Assembly: GCA_950106755.1 (NCBI GenBank)
Contig: OX467086.1
Span: 25,872,001-25,936,000 of the forward strand
Direction: 5' to 3'
Length of the DNA stretch: 64,000 bases
Source of the DNA: Climacium dendroides
Lineage: Eukaryota > Streptophyta > Bryopsida > Hypnales > Climaciaceae
Under the pieces are notes generated by a model. It had not been told where the DNA came from, searched no databases, and saw only the letters and a list, made by a program, of their open reading frames with translations. The first letter of the stretch is position 1, and every line of letters starts with the position of its first letter. Below, in pieces: positions 1-12,780 of the stretch. The position numbers and the translations under genes were made by a program.

Positions 1-1904
1 TAACCTTTAAATAACAAACTAGAAATCAACCATTTTGATATCGTGGGAATCATTGGTCTAAAAAAATTCTAAAATGACTCACTGGATGTCAAAGTATTAT
101 AAAAAGTCTCTCCTTTTCACACAAAATTCCAAAGATGAATAGTTGCATTTTTGTCCTACACTAAAAAAAATTTGTGATCTATTGAACACCAAATGCCCAC
201 CTTGATGTTTAAAAGTTAACGAGCTTGAAATCGAAGATTGTATATTGTATAAGAAGGTTAGGTTCAACAAGGTTGTATTGAAAATAAATTTCCTCATCAA
301 TTTTTAGAGGTTTATTTCAATCTAAACTAATTATAAGATAACATTTGACATTTTTTTGGACTAAAAGTATATAATTTACATTGAGTTTGACCCTTTTATA
401 AAGTACTCATTATTCTAATAAAATATTCATTCTAATAAAATATTCCCTCGATCAATGTATTCTATAAATACAGATATACAAATGTAATGATAAGAAATTT
501 AGCATGAAAAAAACGTTGAAACCACCTTCATAATTCTTACAATACTAAATATTCTTTTAACATTACTTTTGAAAGGAACAACATTTCTTTAATGCTAGTT
601 ATATATGCAATATAATATTCTCAAAATGTTGAAAATTTTCATATTATTACATGAATTTTAAATGATGGTTCTAATAGTAGTCCAAGTACAACATTATTTT
701 TATAAAAGTGTGGATTTTAAGCTCTAAGATGAGTTTGACTTTATCCTTTTATTAAAAAAATGTATTACACTTGGGCCTTTTCAAGCCTTTTATATTTGAC
801 CCTCTTTTCAATGGCATTATAGAAAATTTTATATACTCTTTGGCCTCTAATACAAATACAACTATCTTTCAAGCATTCAACTAAAAGGCATTAGAATATA
901 AGGTAGGTATACCATTTGGAGACAATTAAGCTATTATAGTGGTATTCAAAGTCAATCCAATGATCCAATGTTACCAAATTCTTTTCTTTAAAGTCCACAT
1001 TAGTTTTCAAAAGTAACCAATGGAAGGTGAATTATTTTTATTTTTATTTTTATTTTTAAAAATATGGCCTTCAAGGGCTATAGTTGGAATGACACAACTC
1101 AACCAAGGCAACTTTGTAGAGGAACAATCCCCCTCTTCATGCGCCAACACAAAGAGCCCCCCCCATGAGCAATATTAGCATGGGGAGTTGAATCGGGAAC
1201 CTTGTAAATTCCATCAAAAGTTCTTACCACTTAGTCATCACCTAGGGTAGTTTTAGGTCATTTTGAACTAGATGAAAAGTTTTTTGAAGCAACCAATGAG
1301 AGTACCTCTAATTAAAGGTAGTCTAATATCAATAACAGGTGTTCCATGACTTCTACTTTAAAAATTTGTAGTTTATTCCTAAGGACTTTAAGAATTTTCA
1401 AACCAATTGCATTTGCTTTCACTTTCATTTCCTAACATCTTGGTGTGATTTTTTTTTCCTAATTTGTGTTCAAAGATGTTGGATCTCAAAAAAAGTGTTT
1501 GTTTTAGAAAAAACATTTTATTAAGGACTATAAAGTATGCAATGTCATGACCCATTGTCACTATTTCATCCATTTGGATAGATGCATAATCATCCTTGTA
1601 AATATCCAACCCCACAATGGAAGCACTCTTCATATTGAAATTCTACCCCTATCACACTAAAAGAAAATAATAAGTTTCTAATAATTACAATGGGGTGGGA
1701 TTTGCAATGTTTGTAGTAGTAATGTAGGATCACCCCAATCATGCATGTTTCCAAAAAGAAGCCCTATAAAATCCAGAGGCTTATTGCATTGTCTTCCAGG
1801 TTAATTGCAATTTTTGTATCAATGTCAATGTGTCAATGTCATTTTCACAGACGTTTTCTTGGTTAAGGTGATTCCACCTTCTTATTTAGTAAGATGAAGG
1901 CACC
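1..1904. other. AT-rich intergenic DNA
   Basis: No coding exon or RNA gene is supported here apart from the SINE-like insertion at 1,024-1,289. Open frames are short and low in complexity. The sequence is AT-rich with homopolymer runs, typical of decayed plant intergenic DNA. Confidence 0.6.
1024..1289 (-). mobile_element. tRNA-derived SINE-like insertion
   Basis: Read on the minus strand, the head near 1,250 contains TGACTAAGTGG, a good match to a pol III box A. About 40 bases on comes GATTCAACTCC, which resembles box B. A GC-richer body follows. The element ends in a (TAAAA)-type A-rich tail at about 1,030-1,060. The word AACCAATG occurs on both sides (about 1,016 and 1,290) and could be a target-site duplication. 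Head, body, tail and duplication together fit a SINE. I do not recognise the family. Confidence 0.5.
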
Positions 1905-2290
1905 CATAACTAATCAAATAAGCAATTTTAGACATGATTTTGAGTATTGCAAGGCAAAGCAGAAAGAAAATATTTTCAAGCATTCATAGAAATGACAAGG
2001 ATTGCAAAAATTTTGGTAATTTTATTGCTTGCACTAATGTTACGCAAAATGTGGGTGTGACCCAGCCAATGTCAGACTCTTCTAATTCCAATCCAATCCA
2101 AGAACTATTTCTTATGCCTAAACTTCCTCATTCCAATTATTCAAGACATGTGTCATAAACTTACATTACATTTCCAAGCTTGGTTTGGAAATCTGTTCCA
2201 AACTTGGTTGGGTCATAAACTTACATTTCCAAGCTTGGTTTGGAAATCTGTTCCAAACTTGGTTGGGAATAGTGCACCCTATTTATTGCT
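1905..2290 (+). repeat. Diverged interspersed repeat, copy 1 (flanks Argonaute)
   Basis: This segment shares ordered words with 10,940-11,335: ATCAAATAAGCAA, GACATGATTTTG versus AACATGATTTTG, TTTGGTAATTTTAT, and CATTCAAGAAC-type and CCAAGCTT...GGAAATCT words. Both copies are in the same orientation. They lie on the two sides of the Argonaute gene. The family is not recognised and no coding potential is seen. Confidence 0.6.
2152..2266 (+). repeat. Two-copy tandem repeat (60 and 55 bp) with internal palindromes
   Basis: The segment starting GTCATAAACTTACAT at 2,152 is repeated at 2,212. The second copy lacks five bases (TTACA) near its start. Inside each unit CCAAGCTTGG is a perfect palindrome, and CCAAG...GGTTTGGAA pairs with TTCC...AAACTTGG, so each unit could form a small stem-loop. 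Confidence 0.9.
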
Positions 2291-2881
2291 GATGGAGCGC
2301 CGGTTAGTAATGGATGCCTCACCTTTAGTTGATGTATTAATTTCAACCCACGAATATAATGCTTTTAAGTGCAAAACACCCTAATCCAGTTCTTTAACCA
2401 AATATGCATGTTCTCTGACTGCGACAATTGTAAAGAATTTGTTCACTTCAGTTGTTCAGGTCATTACCATTTAGGAATAGAAAGTACAAAGCTCACAGCA
2501 CACAGCAAAGTTGTCACTTTACATATACAATCAGACATAGGCATATCATGCCTGTGTAGAGCACTCAGCGTACACAGATTTACAAAAAGCATGCTTCGAG
2601 GCTTGAGATTGGCAAAACAGAATATCAAATCCTTGAATTTCCGTTACAGAATTGTACTTGAGGAGCGTGTGACACCATGCCCCAGTCTTGGCAAAAGACA
2701 AAACAAAAAACAAAAGGTTTGTAAGAGATCTTTGTAGTGTACAGTCTGTACTCTGGGTACCAAAGTTCAATGGACTCAAAACCTTTGTCACATTTGTGTA
2801 AACACTAGTTGGAAAAAAGTCTGGATAATTACACAACTAGCATGTTCACAAATGGTGAGTCCCTTTCTGTGTGTAAGGGAC

Positions 2882-5800
2882 TCAGCAAAAGAACATGGAG
2901 TACTCTGGCTTCAGCTTCACTTCGGGAAGAGCCTGGATTGGTTTTACAGGACGCCCTTCTCCACTCCTCACAGAGGAGGAAGTATCTGATCCTCCCCAAG
3001 TGTCCACCAATTTCCTGTATCTTTGAGCTACAACATGGGCATAAGCTGCCGGTGCCGCTGCAGGCACAACAAATGATCTCGTATTAGAGAACAGGAAGTA
3101 AAAGAACCGAGATTTCATGTTTTTTCAGACGTCCAATTTCATTGATTATATTGTGAAAACATATTTCACATCGGGTGATTGCGAAGTGTTGATAAAAAAA
3201 AGTAGGTGAAAACTGAACAAGCCCATGTGATTAGCTTAAACGTATTGAAAAATCATGGAGCCCATTATGGGCCTCTTGGTCCTTCAGCTGTGTGTTTACT
3301 TTGATGAGTATATGTACTACTATATTAAAATCTAACTCAATAGAGCATTCAAACACTAACGTGTACGAAGAGCATGTTCTAGAAAACTCACCCATAGAAA
3401 TCGAGGTGGAACAGCGGCCAAACCTATGCGAGTCACCACCACATCCAATATAGTTAGTGAAAATCAAGGATACTTGCAGCAAGGGAAGAATGTAACACAC
3501 ACGCAGAGAACTTTGTCAATCCAATTGAGCAGTTTTAGTGATGAGAGACACTTACGTGTAGCAGAGATTGTTTGTTAAACCCTGAATATCATCAGGGCTT
3601 AACTTGTTCTCATTCACAAGCACATGGTAGTGCGTTGGGCGAGAAGTGCCCTGCACAGGACATCCAGTTTGAGTCATCCAGCAAACTGAAAAAGATACCT
3701 CAAATAAAAGAAAAATCAAACAATGCAGGGAAAGAGTTTTAATAACTGTCAAAGGAAAGGGAAAAGCTAGGGATTACAATTAGGCCAGCTTGGCTAACGA
3801 GGAAGAAGTCGTAGTTGTGTGGATGGCAGATGTCCTTGTCCACCACAGTACCTGCACACACCAGTACAGCATTTCAAATGTAACCCTAATTGTTATTGTT
3901 TAGGGTTTAGGGCTTAGTCTGGTTTGTAACCTAATTGTAACCCTCTCACTCTTCAATAATATTAGCATACACTTGCAACGATTTTCACACTTCAAATGCG
4001 AGTCTTATTTGAAGTTGTAAGGGATGTGACCAATACCCGGTATAACATTTCCATTGCGCAATTGGTTATTAGCGCCCTGTGGAAAGAAACGCGTGTTGTG
4101 TCGCTTCTGAGCAACTATGAACGTAATTCCAGGATTGTAATCCTCTTCAATATCTCGGCATGCCTGTCAGAACAAAAGAATGTCATATGAGACCTACCAA
4201 CATATGTTCTGAGAAACACAACATTCAACTCAAAACTTCAAGGATAAATTAAGAGAAGGGACTGAACAAACATACCCTCTTGAATGCAATCACTTCTTTC
4301 TCCAAGCATTCAGCAAATTGACTCTCACTCACGCCATCTCTGAATGAGCAACCACACTCAATCAAATACACTCCGCAGGTGCAGTTGGAATAGTTGTTAA
4401 ATAAGACCAGGTGATCATCTTAAAACATTTACAATTTCACTGTTTATCTGATGATTGTGTAGAACAGGATACATTTCAAAGACAAGCAACATCCAACTTC
4501 ACCGTTTCAAGTGACGAATGTACAACAAAACAGTTTTCAAAGACAAAGCAATATCAAATTCCATTACTAAAGAGGGGATGATAGTACCTATAAACAATAA
4601 TTTGGGTGGGCTTGCGTACAGGAGTTGTGCACGTTCTATGATACTCAAGAAGCAACTCCCTGCAAGTCTCGAAGTATTGCAGTATCGAAATTAGTCATAC
4701 CATTTTTTAAGGCTTGCAAGAAAACCAAAATAAAAACCAAAAATGTACAAACAACCTACTTGACCATCCCGCCCTGCCCTTCAACATGAAGCCCTTCGAT
4801 CATCTCCATCTTTGATGGCTGCGTTCTAGCCCGAGTGGCATAGTGAAACACATGAGGCCAATTCTTGGTTGCAACCACTGCTGCAATAGAAGGGGTGTCC
4901 TCTCCAGTCGAACCGTGCGAGACGTCCATCCCAAAGATGATGGTAGATGGACCAAGAAATGAGGTCATCCTGGCGGTCAATGGGGAGTTAAAACCTCCCA
5001 TCTGTGCACAAATCCCAACAACCAGAGCACAAGAAAAAAAAGTCAATACTACAGTAGTAAACATACTATATAAAGCTCAAGTTACAGTAAACATAAACAA
5101 AAGGGATCATGCTCCCGTTTTTGAGAGGATTCCCCTGCATTAAACTACATTTTAATTGGATGTTGTATGAACAAGTTATGAACTTGAGAGATTTGTTCAT
5201 AGGGTGAGTAGCATTGGGATAAGATTTAGTTACCTTCAGATTGATCTTCAATGCCAGGTTTCCGAAGTACTGCGCATTCAGCTGGCGTGGCTTAATCATG
5301 CACTGGGAAATGACTCCAATCTTCGTCTCACAAAACCTCTTGAATTGAACTGCGCCACAGCACACGAGGAAACATGTTAGAAGTCTCAAGAATCTAACCC
5401 CTAAAGGAACCAAAGGACTGCATTGAGCTTCATGATTTTGTATAACTTTAGAGTGGACCATATGAGGACTTTCTTTCCTTCAATTTTAACGTGCTCTCTG
5501 ACGAACTTATGCAATGCTCTTCACTGATTCTGGTGATATAAAAGGTGTCCAAATCTGAATTACAATTTTCACAATATGGTCAACCAAGTTTGGTCATTTT
5601 AAAACAATGAATTTACATGGATCCAAGATAGTCCAGTGGGAGAGGGAAGAGAGATGTGTACCGTAGAGAGCGGCGTTGGAATTGTCTGTTGGTAGAACAA
5701 CCAGGATGAACATGGGTCTGTACTTTTTCAGGGCCATGCACATCTGCTCTACACGTCGTTCAGGTGGGAGGTGTTGAGCATTCTGTGGCTCTTTCTCCAC

Positions 5801-8800
5801 CCCTGCTGGCTCCTTCATTCTCTGAAATAAAATGTGAAAGATTTGTGAGTACAAGCCCAAGCTGGAAGGATTTCATAATATAACAAAACAAACTGTGGGT
5901 GAAATGGAGGGCTGAAGGGTTTTTAGGGTTTACGGATACGGGTTCAGTACCAATCCTTGACGATTGCAGGAATCCGCCAATTGACTTCCAATGCGATCCC
6001 CGTCATGGACGCGACCATCGAAGACAGCCACAGCCCAGGAAGCAATGTCGACTCCCTTACTGACTGACTGCATACAGTGGCCAGCATGATTAGCTTCAGT
6101 TTCAGTTCTAGTTTTTGATTATTATGTTTTGTTATAAATTTCTTGAAAATAGGATTTGGAGTTTTCTGGGACTAGTTTTAGAAATAGGATTTTCATAGTA
6201 ATAAAACGAGAGAATTAGGCAAATCCAGCATACCTTGTTGCTATAGTTCCAACGACCGTCACGAGGTTCCTCAGTCCTCCCGTTTCCAAATTGAAGCTAT
6301 CCACAAAGAAAGTCATTGAAACATCAATCTAATTGTTTAAGTGCACCTGAATATTGGACAATTTCATACACAACTTCATACACAACTTTGTACACTTATA
6401 ACGAATTTGATAGACATTCTGATACAGAAGATCAAAACCGAGGGAGTAAAAATGACTACGTGGATACCTGGGGGGCAGGTAGCATTCTTCCTTGAATAGT
6501 AGCCAGATTATTGTCAAACGTCAGACCAAACTCTTTAATCAGTTTGTCGGAGTTGTAATTGCTGATCTTCATAGCCTGTAGATAAAAATCACAGTTGGTA
6601 TAGTTTCCTTTTCTAAGAGAAAAAACAAAGGTTTAACAAAACCACCAATTTGTTTCAGCAACTTACCTTTTCACAAATATCCTGCCTCTCTTTAGGACCC
6701 TGCTTGCAAGCACCAATCTGATTGGTCCTCTGCCTAGTGGACAGAGATTTTGTGTACCGCTGCCCTTCCATGATCTTGCACAGCTGCGGTCAAAGCAAAA
6801 AACAACAACTAAGTGAAATGAGAACACAACTAAAAGAGCCAAATGAAAATGAAAAAAAAAAAAAAAAATCCAAATCCAAATTCGGAGAACTGAGAATTAG
6901 ATATTACCTCAATAGGTATGAAAGTGGGCTTCTTCTTGTTTCCAACATCCAGTGCTGGAAGGTCTGGGTATTTCAAGTTGTACGAATACACTTCAAAATA
7001 GTAAGCCTCCACCGACACTTCCTCCTCTCGCACATTGCCTTCACCATCTTTGACCCTCTTCGTAAACCTGTGCCATCATCAGGAAGTTACAAACAAGTAA
7101 CAAAAGGCCATCAAAAGCAGGCTATTAAAAATTCCAGTCAAAATCAGGAAAAAAGAAACATGTTTTCAGGTTCTCAGTTGAGGAAAACAAACACAAGTTT
7201 TCAGGTTCTCACTTGAGATCTCGAATGGCTCGGTCGCTGAAGCCCCCAATTTTATGTGTTCGAGACACTTGCATGTGCGTGGTCTCAATCCGGACCCCTT
7301 TTAGAACACCTTTGGCTTTATGCCAATCTCTGTCTTGCAGGCCGTAAAGGTCTTTCACACCGAACCTGTCCTTGAGAAACTCCTCTACAAGGACAGGCTT
7401 CAGTACTGTCGTCAAGGTTATATCTGATACATTAAGACATCAATGTTAGTGCACAGGTTCTAGTGCTAATCTGGAAAAAGAACTATTACCAAGTCACAAC
7501 AATCAACAAAAGCAAAACTCCTGGAAATTATGACAACTGAACAGTGTGCTTATATCTCCAGAAATAAGAGTCCTGTATCACTGCTATAACCGAGTTCACA
7601 ACAACTGAAAGGATGAGTGGACTAACCCAGATTGAGCGTCATCCCCAATCCAGTTGGCCTCACGCTGGAGTGATACCCTCTCCAACCCTGAACTCCTTCG
7701 CCCAGTTCAACAACTTGGCCCAACTGAGGATGGAAAAAATTATCACGCACAAGGAGATAGCCTCTGCACAGAATTCAATCAAAATTAAATACAGGGGTCG
7801 GACGTTAAGCCCCATAGAAAAAACTCAATTGAAGTGTGTTTCATGAAGAAGCTAAAGGAACTAAAAGCTAAAAGAAGCCAAAATTGGCCCGGTCTTTTTT
7901 AAGCAGTTTTGAGTTGAGGCATATGGGGACTATCTATTGTCCCAGTTTAGTTCTCTTCCGACCAACATATGCAATGTTCTTCACTAATCCTGGTGCTGTG
8001 AAATTTGAGCCTGTCTGAATTCCATTTTTTACAGTATGATTAGTCAAAAATTAATCGATTATTTAACCATAAAAAATTTACATCAATGTACATACCTTTC
8101 GGAAGCACTTTCTCGAAGCACAATGTCCAAAACACGAAGGGCATCCAAGGCTCGTTTCTCCTGCTCTTCACTGCACTTGCCCATCACGCCCTTCATCATC
8201 TCTTCAATGGCCTTCATGCGGATCTTGGCCGCAAATTCAATGGTCACCTTGAAATCTCTCCCCCTGGACACCGTCTTCCTCCGCTTCATAACAGCTTCTT
8301 CGCCTGGACTGTCTGCATCACACAACACAACGAAGTTCAGTGTTAGATTAGCAAGTTATGATACAGTAGCAAGTTATGACATACATTGCTGGTTAGATTT
8401 GACAGTGAAATTGGTGTTTTTTCTCCTCCTTACCTGGAGGTGGGCTATTGTTGGTTGGACTGTCGCCAGGTCTGCTGCCCCGATCGCCAGGTCGGAATGA
8501 AGGCCCTTTGTGGTCATCCAGAAAGACAGGAAACTCTTTGGTGTTGAATGACAAGCTGCCGCTGGTGAACAACGACTTCTCTCCATCGTATGCTCCTTGT
8601 TTCCCACCGCACTCCGCTTGACCAAAAGTCTCACGAAGCTTCTTCATGATGTCCCGGCACACTTTTTTGTTCGTCACGGGGGGTTCAATCGTCACCTACA
8701 ATAGCAACAACAGGAACAACACAACAACCAAGCTCCATCAGTAAGGATACAAAAGCCGCAAGGTACGTGATCCCTGGTACTAACAACAACTCATCTCTTC

Positions 8801-9515
8801 CAAAGCTCCAATCAACGCTTCATTTAGCAACCATCGGGTGTCGGCACGAGTCCGCGAAGTGTCTAAGGCTGCCACTGATATTTGAATGGAAAATGGACTT
8901 CTATACTATCCTTTCAATAGTGGTATCCCTTCAACTTTGAACGATTCATAAGAAAATACATTAAAAAACGGTCTCAAGCTTCAGAGAGTTTGGTTCTTGC
9001 ACCAAAGTGATGCTCTCCAGCGAGCACTAGTTAGTGAAAGCACACTCCTACATTGATTGGTTTAAATGTTTACAAAAGAAGGAAAGAGTATCCTCTACCT
9101 GAAGAATGAATCAATCATGAAACAAAACATAAAACAATTGGGGGCTCACGTTGTATTGGTAAACGTCGTCCCACTTCACCAACTTGGCCTTGAAGTGGTT
9201 CACGCAGATTTGCACGGGTCTGCCAGTTTTCCCAAACCCAGGTCGAGTTGCTTTCGGAAGCGCAGGCACGTCTGCTCGTGCAACTAAGGCAGCGCTGTCA
9301 TGGCCTCCACTTGGACCCCCATTTGGGCCACTTCTGCCATTATTGCCTCCGTTGGGTCCAGCAGAAGTGCTCGCCACTGTTCCTCCGCCTTCTCCGTATC
9401 CGCCAATCTTGGTTGGCATGGCTCCGTGAGGAATTGGTGGCGGAGGAGGCAGAGCCGCTTCCGGAAGACCACTGTCCGACGTCGCCATAGCCTGGTCCTC
9501 CGAGCTTCCGTCCAT
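2882..9515 (-). CDS. AGO4: Argonaute protein, AGO4/6/9 clade (20 coding exons)
   Basis: Small-RNA-guided slicer, by clade expected to bind 24-nt siRNAs in nuclear RNA-directed DNA methylation. Joining exons 9150-9515, 8434-8695, 8096-8312, 7627-7763, 7213-7423, 6908-7067, 6667-6783, 6468-6575, 6234-6296, 5951-6067, 5662-5821, 5234-5349, 4760-5001, 4588-4659, 4276-4339, 4037-4163, 3778-3851, 3556-3650, 3392-3423 and 2882-3057 gives one frame of 971 residues. Every intron is GT-AG and phases agree. The N-terminus is Pro/Gly-rich; then come ArgoN (with AYDGEKSLFT), PAZ (LPALDVGNKKKP) and PIWI. Catalytic residues look intact: Asp704 (FGMDVSHG), the Glu-finger region, Asp784 (YRDGVSES) and His878 (RPTHYHVL). 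The end is ...MFFC, as in the clade. The Met at 9,515 is chosen because an upstream Met at 9,569 lies before a splice acceptor (TTTTGCAG). The gene appears intact. Confidence 0.93.
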
Positions 9516-10103
9516 TGTAGGGTGCGATGAGTGCCCACGAACTACACTAAACTGCAAAATCAACATCAATCCCCAAGGAGATCACTCCCAAGAACGCAAC
9601 TCGTGAAGAAACAAGCACAAGAACATCTTCACCATGGTCACCACCTCAAAGCAAGAATGGAAATGACAGCGAAAAATGAAGAAACGTCGGCAGAACTGCA
9701 AACACACGGGAGTCACCAGCAAATTCAAAAGGAAAGATTCGGGGACATCGTTCACAACGGTTGCCAATCTTGCGCTTACAGATTCGCTTGGAGTGATGCT
9801 CAGGTGACACTCCACCCAGTGTGTGTGTTCTACGGAGAATATTTCACGGGGTGGTGCCACCCGCGCAGCACTCAAAGCTGCAAACCAAACTTTCAACAGC
9901 AAATCAACAAACCAAACTACCACTAAATTGAACGCAAATGTGGCAACAATCAGACATGCGTGGACACGAAGCTTCACTCCACCAGCATTCACAAAACCAG
10001 AAATCGATCTCCCAGAAAGCACAAACAAATGCATCCCAAGCTCCGAAATCTCAGCATCAACACAACAACCAACAAAAACCAACCAGCAGCAACCAGCATA
10101 CAC

Positions 10104-10150
<47 letters not shown>

Positions 10151-10332
10151 CTTCACACTACACGGATCAATGGCAGCCGCAACAGTGTTCACGAAATCCA
10201 ACCAGGCGCATGCACAAATAAAGAAACATATAAAAACTGCAATTCTTCCCAAATCGTAGTAAATTAAACCCTGATGAAAACCCACTCCAAGCGCACATGA
10301 GAACGAAAAGGAAACGGAGGATTGCACATACC
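9516..10332 (-). other. Probable 5'UTR and 5'UTR intron of the Argonaute gene
   Basis: On the minus strand TTGATTTTGCAG ends at 9,552, giving an acceptor 36 bases before the ATG. A GTATGT donor sits at 10,326-10,331. An intron of about 780 bp is inferred, holding the CAA/GTT microsatellite. The region is richer in GC than its surroundings, as expected near a promoter. No transcript evidence is available, so the donor choice is a guess. Confidence 0.4.
10105..10149 (+). repeat. (AAC)15 microsatellite
   Basis: Fifteen uninterrupted AAC units, GTT on the Argonaute sense strand. It lies in the inferred 5'UTR intron. Poly-Q, poly-N or poly-T open frames across it are artefacts of the repeat. Confidence 0.95.
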
Positions 10333-10939
10333 CAACCAACCGAGAAGCCGCACAAACTGGCACCTTGGGGTGGGGTGGGGAAGTCAACCCGAAGTGCCAA
10401 GAGGGAGCTCGAGAACCAAGCACAGAAATTTGTAATGCAAGGAGCTTGAGAAGCAAGCGCAAAAGAAAAAAATGCAGATTGTGGGGGAGACTGGCTATGC
10501 TACTTGTAGTAGTTTGTTTTCCAGGGAAGTGTATCTTGGCATGAAAATGGAAACCATAAGCTAATTAGTCAGCTTAGATGGCGCAGACAAAGGATTGAAG
10601 TGAAGCTGCTGGAAGGCGGGCCATGCTTTCCTGTCTGGCTGCCGTGGCCACTTCATCATCAGGGTCTGTTATGGGAGGGCCTCTCTTTCACTCCCATCAG
10701 CCGCAACACCCTAAGTTAATTAAGTTTACACCTCGGGGGGTGGGGGTAATCACATGATTAGTCTTTCAGTCTGTCAGCTTCCCTCCTCACCCATCACACT
10801 AGGGGAGCTCGCAAATTTAATGGCTGGAATTGGGTACATTCCAAATTCATTCCTTTGTTTTAGGTACACTCTTGAAAGGGGGCTAAAATATGGTAACCCC
10901 TAAGTGCGCTAAATACATAACGAAAAGTAGACTATAGTG

Positions 10940-11335
10940 GAGCCACTCACAACCGATCAAATAAGCAAGTGTGAACATGATTTTGCGAAGCAAATATTTC
11001 CGGAGGTGCAAAGATAGAAATGATGATGATTGCCAAAAATTTGGTAATTTTATCGTTTGAATTGAAATTATTATGAATTTTGGAAGCCCAAAGTTGATCT
11101 CAACCCATATTTGAATACGTAGAGTCTTCCAATTCCAATCATTCAAGAACTACTTTTATGCTCATTACTTACTACTTTCTTACTCACTACTTTGGGACTT
11201 TGTGTATGACCTTACTAGTCCCAACCTTGAAAAAGAAAAAGAAAACACTCCAAGCTTCAATTGGAAATCTATTCGGAAATAACTACATCCTACAAATAGG
11301 GTATAGGGCTCTAGTCAGGAATAGGTGGTTCTACC
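10940..11335 (+). repeat. Diverged interspersed repeat, copy 2 (flanks Argonaute)
   Basis: Partner of 1,905-2,290 in the same orientation. The same words occur in the same order: GATCAAATAAGCAA, AACATGATTTTG, TTTGGTAATTTTAT, CATTCAAGAAC, CCAAGCTT...GGAAATCTATTC. Divergence is high, so the copies are old. Confidence 0.6.
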
Positions 11336-11477
11336 TTACTTTTGAAATTTTATTAAAAAAATAATTGAAACTCCTAAAAGATATCCATGTCATGGATTCA
11401 TGTATGATAACTACACCTAGATGAATCCAAATGATTTATGTAGAACATTTTTTTCCTTTTTTACATTTCTTTCTTTT

Positions 11478-12240
11478 TGTATTGACTAGTATATTGTGTC
11501 GTTGCTACAGTATAATAAAATCAAAAGAAAATTAATTTTTAATTTTTAATTCATAAAAAACTTTGAAATTCAATCATTTTCACACCATAGGTCCAAATGT
11601 CACAAAACAAAGCCTGTGCACCCCTCCTTGCAAAGAGCTTTTTGACAATACCAAAAACGCAACTAGGGGGATGTAGGGTTCTAGAGATCTTATACTAACA
11701 AAAAAAATAATACTAATTAACAAACTAATTTAATGTACAAACTAGTGTACTTTGTGTCGTTGCTACAACCAAAGTAAAAATTATTTCTAATTTTTTAATT
11801 CATAAAAAAATTGAAATTAAATATCTTTTGTTGTAGTCCAAATTCTATGAAATAAAGTCAATGCACCCCTTCTCAAAAAGGGCTTTCTAGTGGTATCCAA
11901 AAAGCAACCATAGAGGACAATCCAAAAGATCTCACTTTAAAAAAAAAATTAATTTAAAAATTTAAAAGCTTCATTTAAAGCATAGACTCATGCATAGACT
12001 ATTGTATCCTATGCCATTGCCACAATAATTGCCAAAGTAAAAGAAATTTCTAATTTTTCAATTCATAAGAACTTTGAAATTCAATCATTTTCACACTATA
12101 GGTCCAAATGCCAAGAAACAAAGTTAGTGCACCTTTCCTCACCAAAGGTTTTCCAATAGTACCAAGGATATGACTAGGGGCCACATGTTTTTAGGAGATC
12201 TCAATGTAACATACAAAACAAACAAACAACCTAACTTAAC
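11478..12240 (+). repeat. Diverged tandem array, three copies of about 250 bp
   Basis: Copies start near 11,478, 11,737 and 11,985. Each runs: ACTAGT-type word, TTGTGTCGTTGCTACA or a variant, AATTCATAA, TTGAAATTCAATCATTTTCA, GGTCCAAATG or a variant, AAACAAAG, TGCACCCCT or a variant, AGATCTCA/TTA. Spacings are about 259 and 248 bp. No frame is preserved, so this is an old satellite-like or transposon-internal array. Confidence 0.75.
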
Positions 12241-12289
12241 CTTTAAGCACCCCAAGTCTTCATATAGTTTAAGTCCAATTGAAAGTGTT

Positions 12290-12780
12290 GTAACTTTTGT
12301 ATCCGATTTTTGAATTCAATAAAAATTGTTGGAAAATATTCAATCTTTCTTCTAGTTTGTGTGGTAAAATTTTCAAATTGATTTAAGATGTATTGGTTTT
12401 TGTAAGCCAATCAAAGTTCAATGGTTCAATTTGAGTTCACCATACTACATTTGATGGTTGGAACTTTGGAGGATTGTATCTCCTTCATCTAATGTTAGTT
12501 TTCAATAAAGTTTGTTGAATTATGTTTTTTTGCAGTCTAGTTATTGTGGTAAAAGTTTCATGTCAATCCAAGTTGTTTTGAATGTTTAGGAGCAATTCAA
12601 AGTTCAAAACCCTAACAATTTTGAATTACAATGAACTTCAGCAGCTTGTTTCTTCTCTTACGGTATCTGTTTTCAATAATATTTTTGGTAAAAGTTGTGC
12701 ATGCTAGTCTAGTTTGTGTGGCTAAAATTTCATATCAATTCAAGAAGTTATGAGTGACTAAGAAGCATTTTAGTAGGAGT
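12290..12780 (+). repeat. Diverged tandem array, three copies of about 180 bp
   Basis: TCTAGTTTGTGTGGTAAAAT-like words recur near 12,350, 12,535 and 12,708, each followed by a TTTCA(T)RTCAATYCAAG-like word. Each is preceded by TTCAATAA(A)RTTT. Periods are about 183 and 174 bp. No coding potential seen. Confidence 0.65.

Noticed and set aside
9566..9569. Upstream Met codons as the Argonaute start
   Set aside because: They precede a good splice acceptor (TTTTGCAG at 9,552), so they probably lie in a 5'UTR intron; the Met at 9,515 fits the clade's Ser/Pro-rich start.
9823..10462. Several 100-150-residue frames rich in Gln, Thr, Asn, Leu or Cys
   Set aside because: They are translations of the (AAC)15 repeat in different frames.
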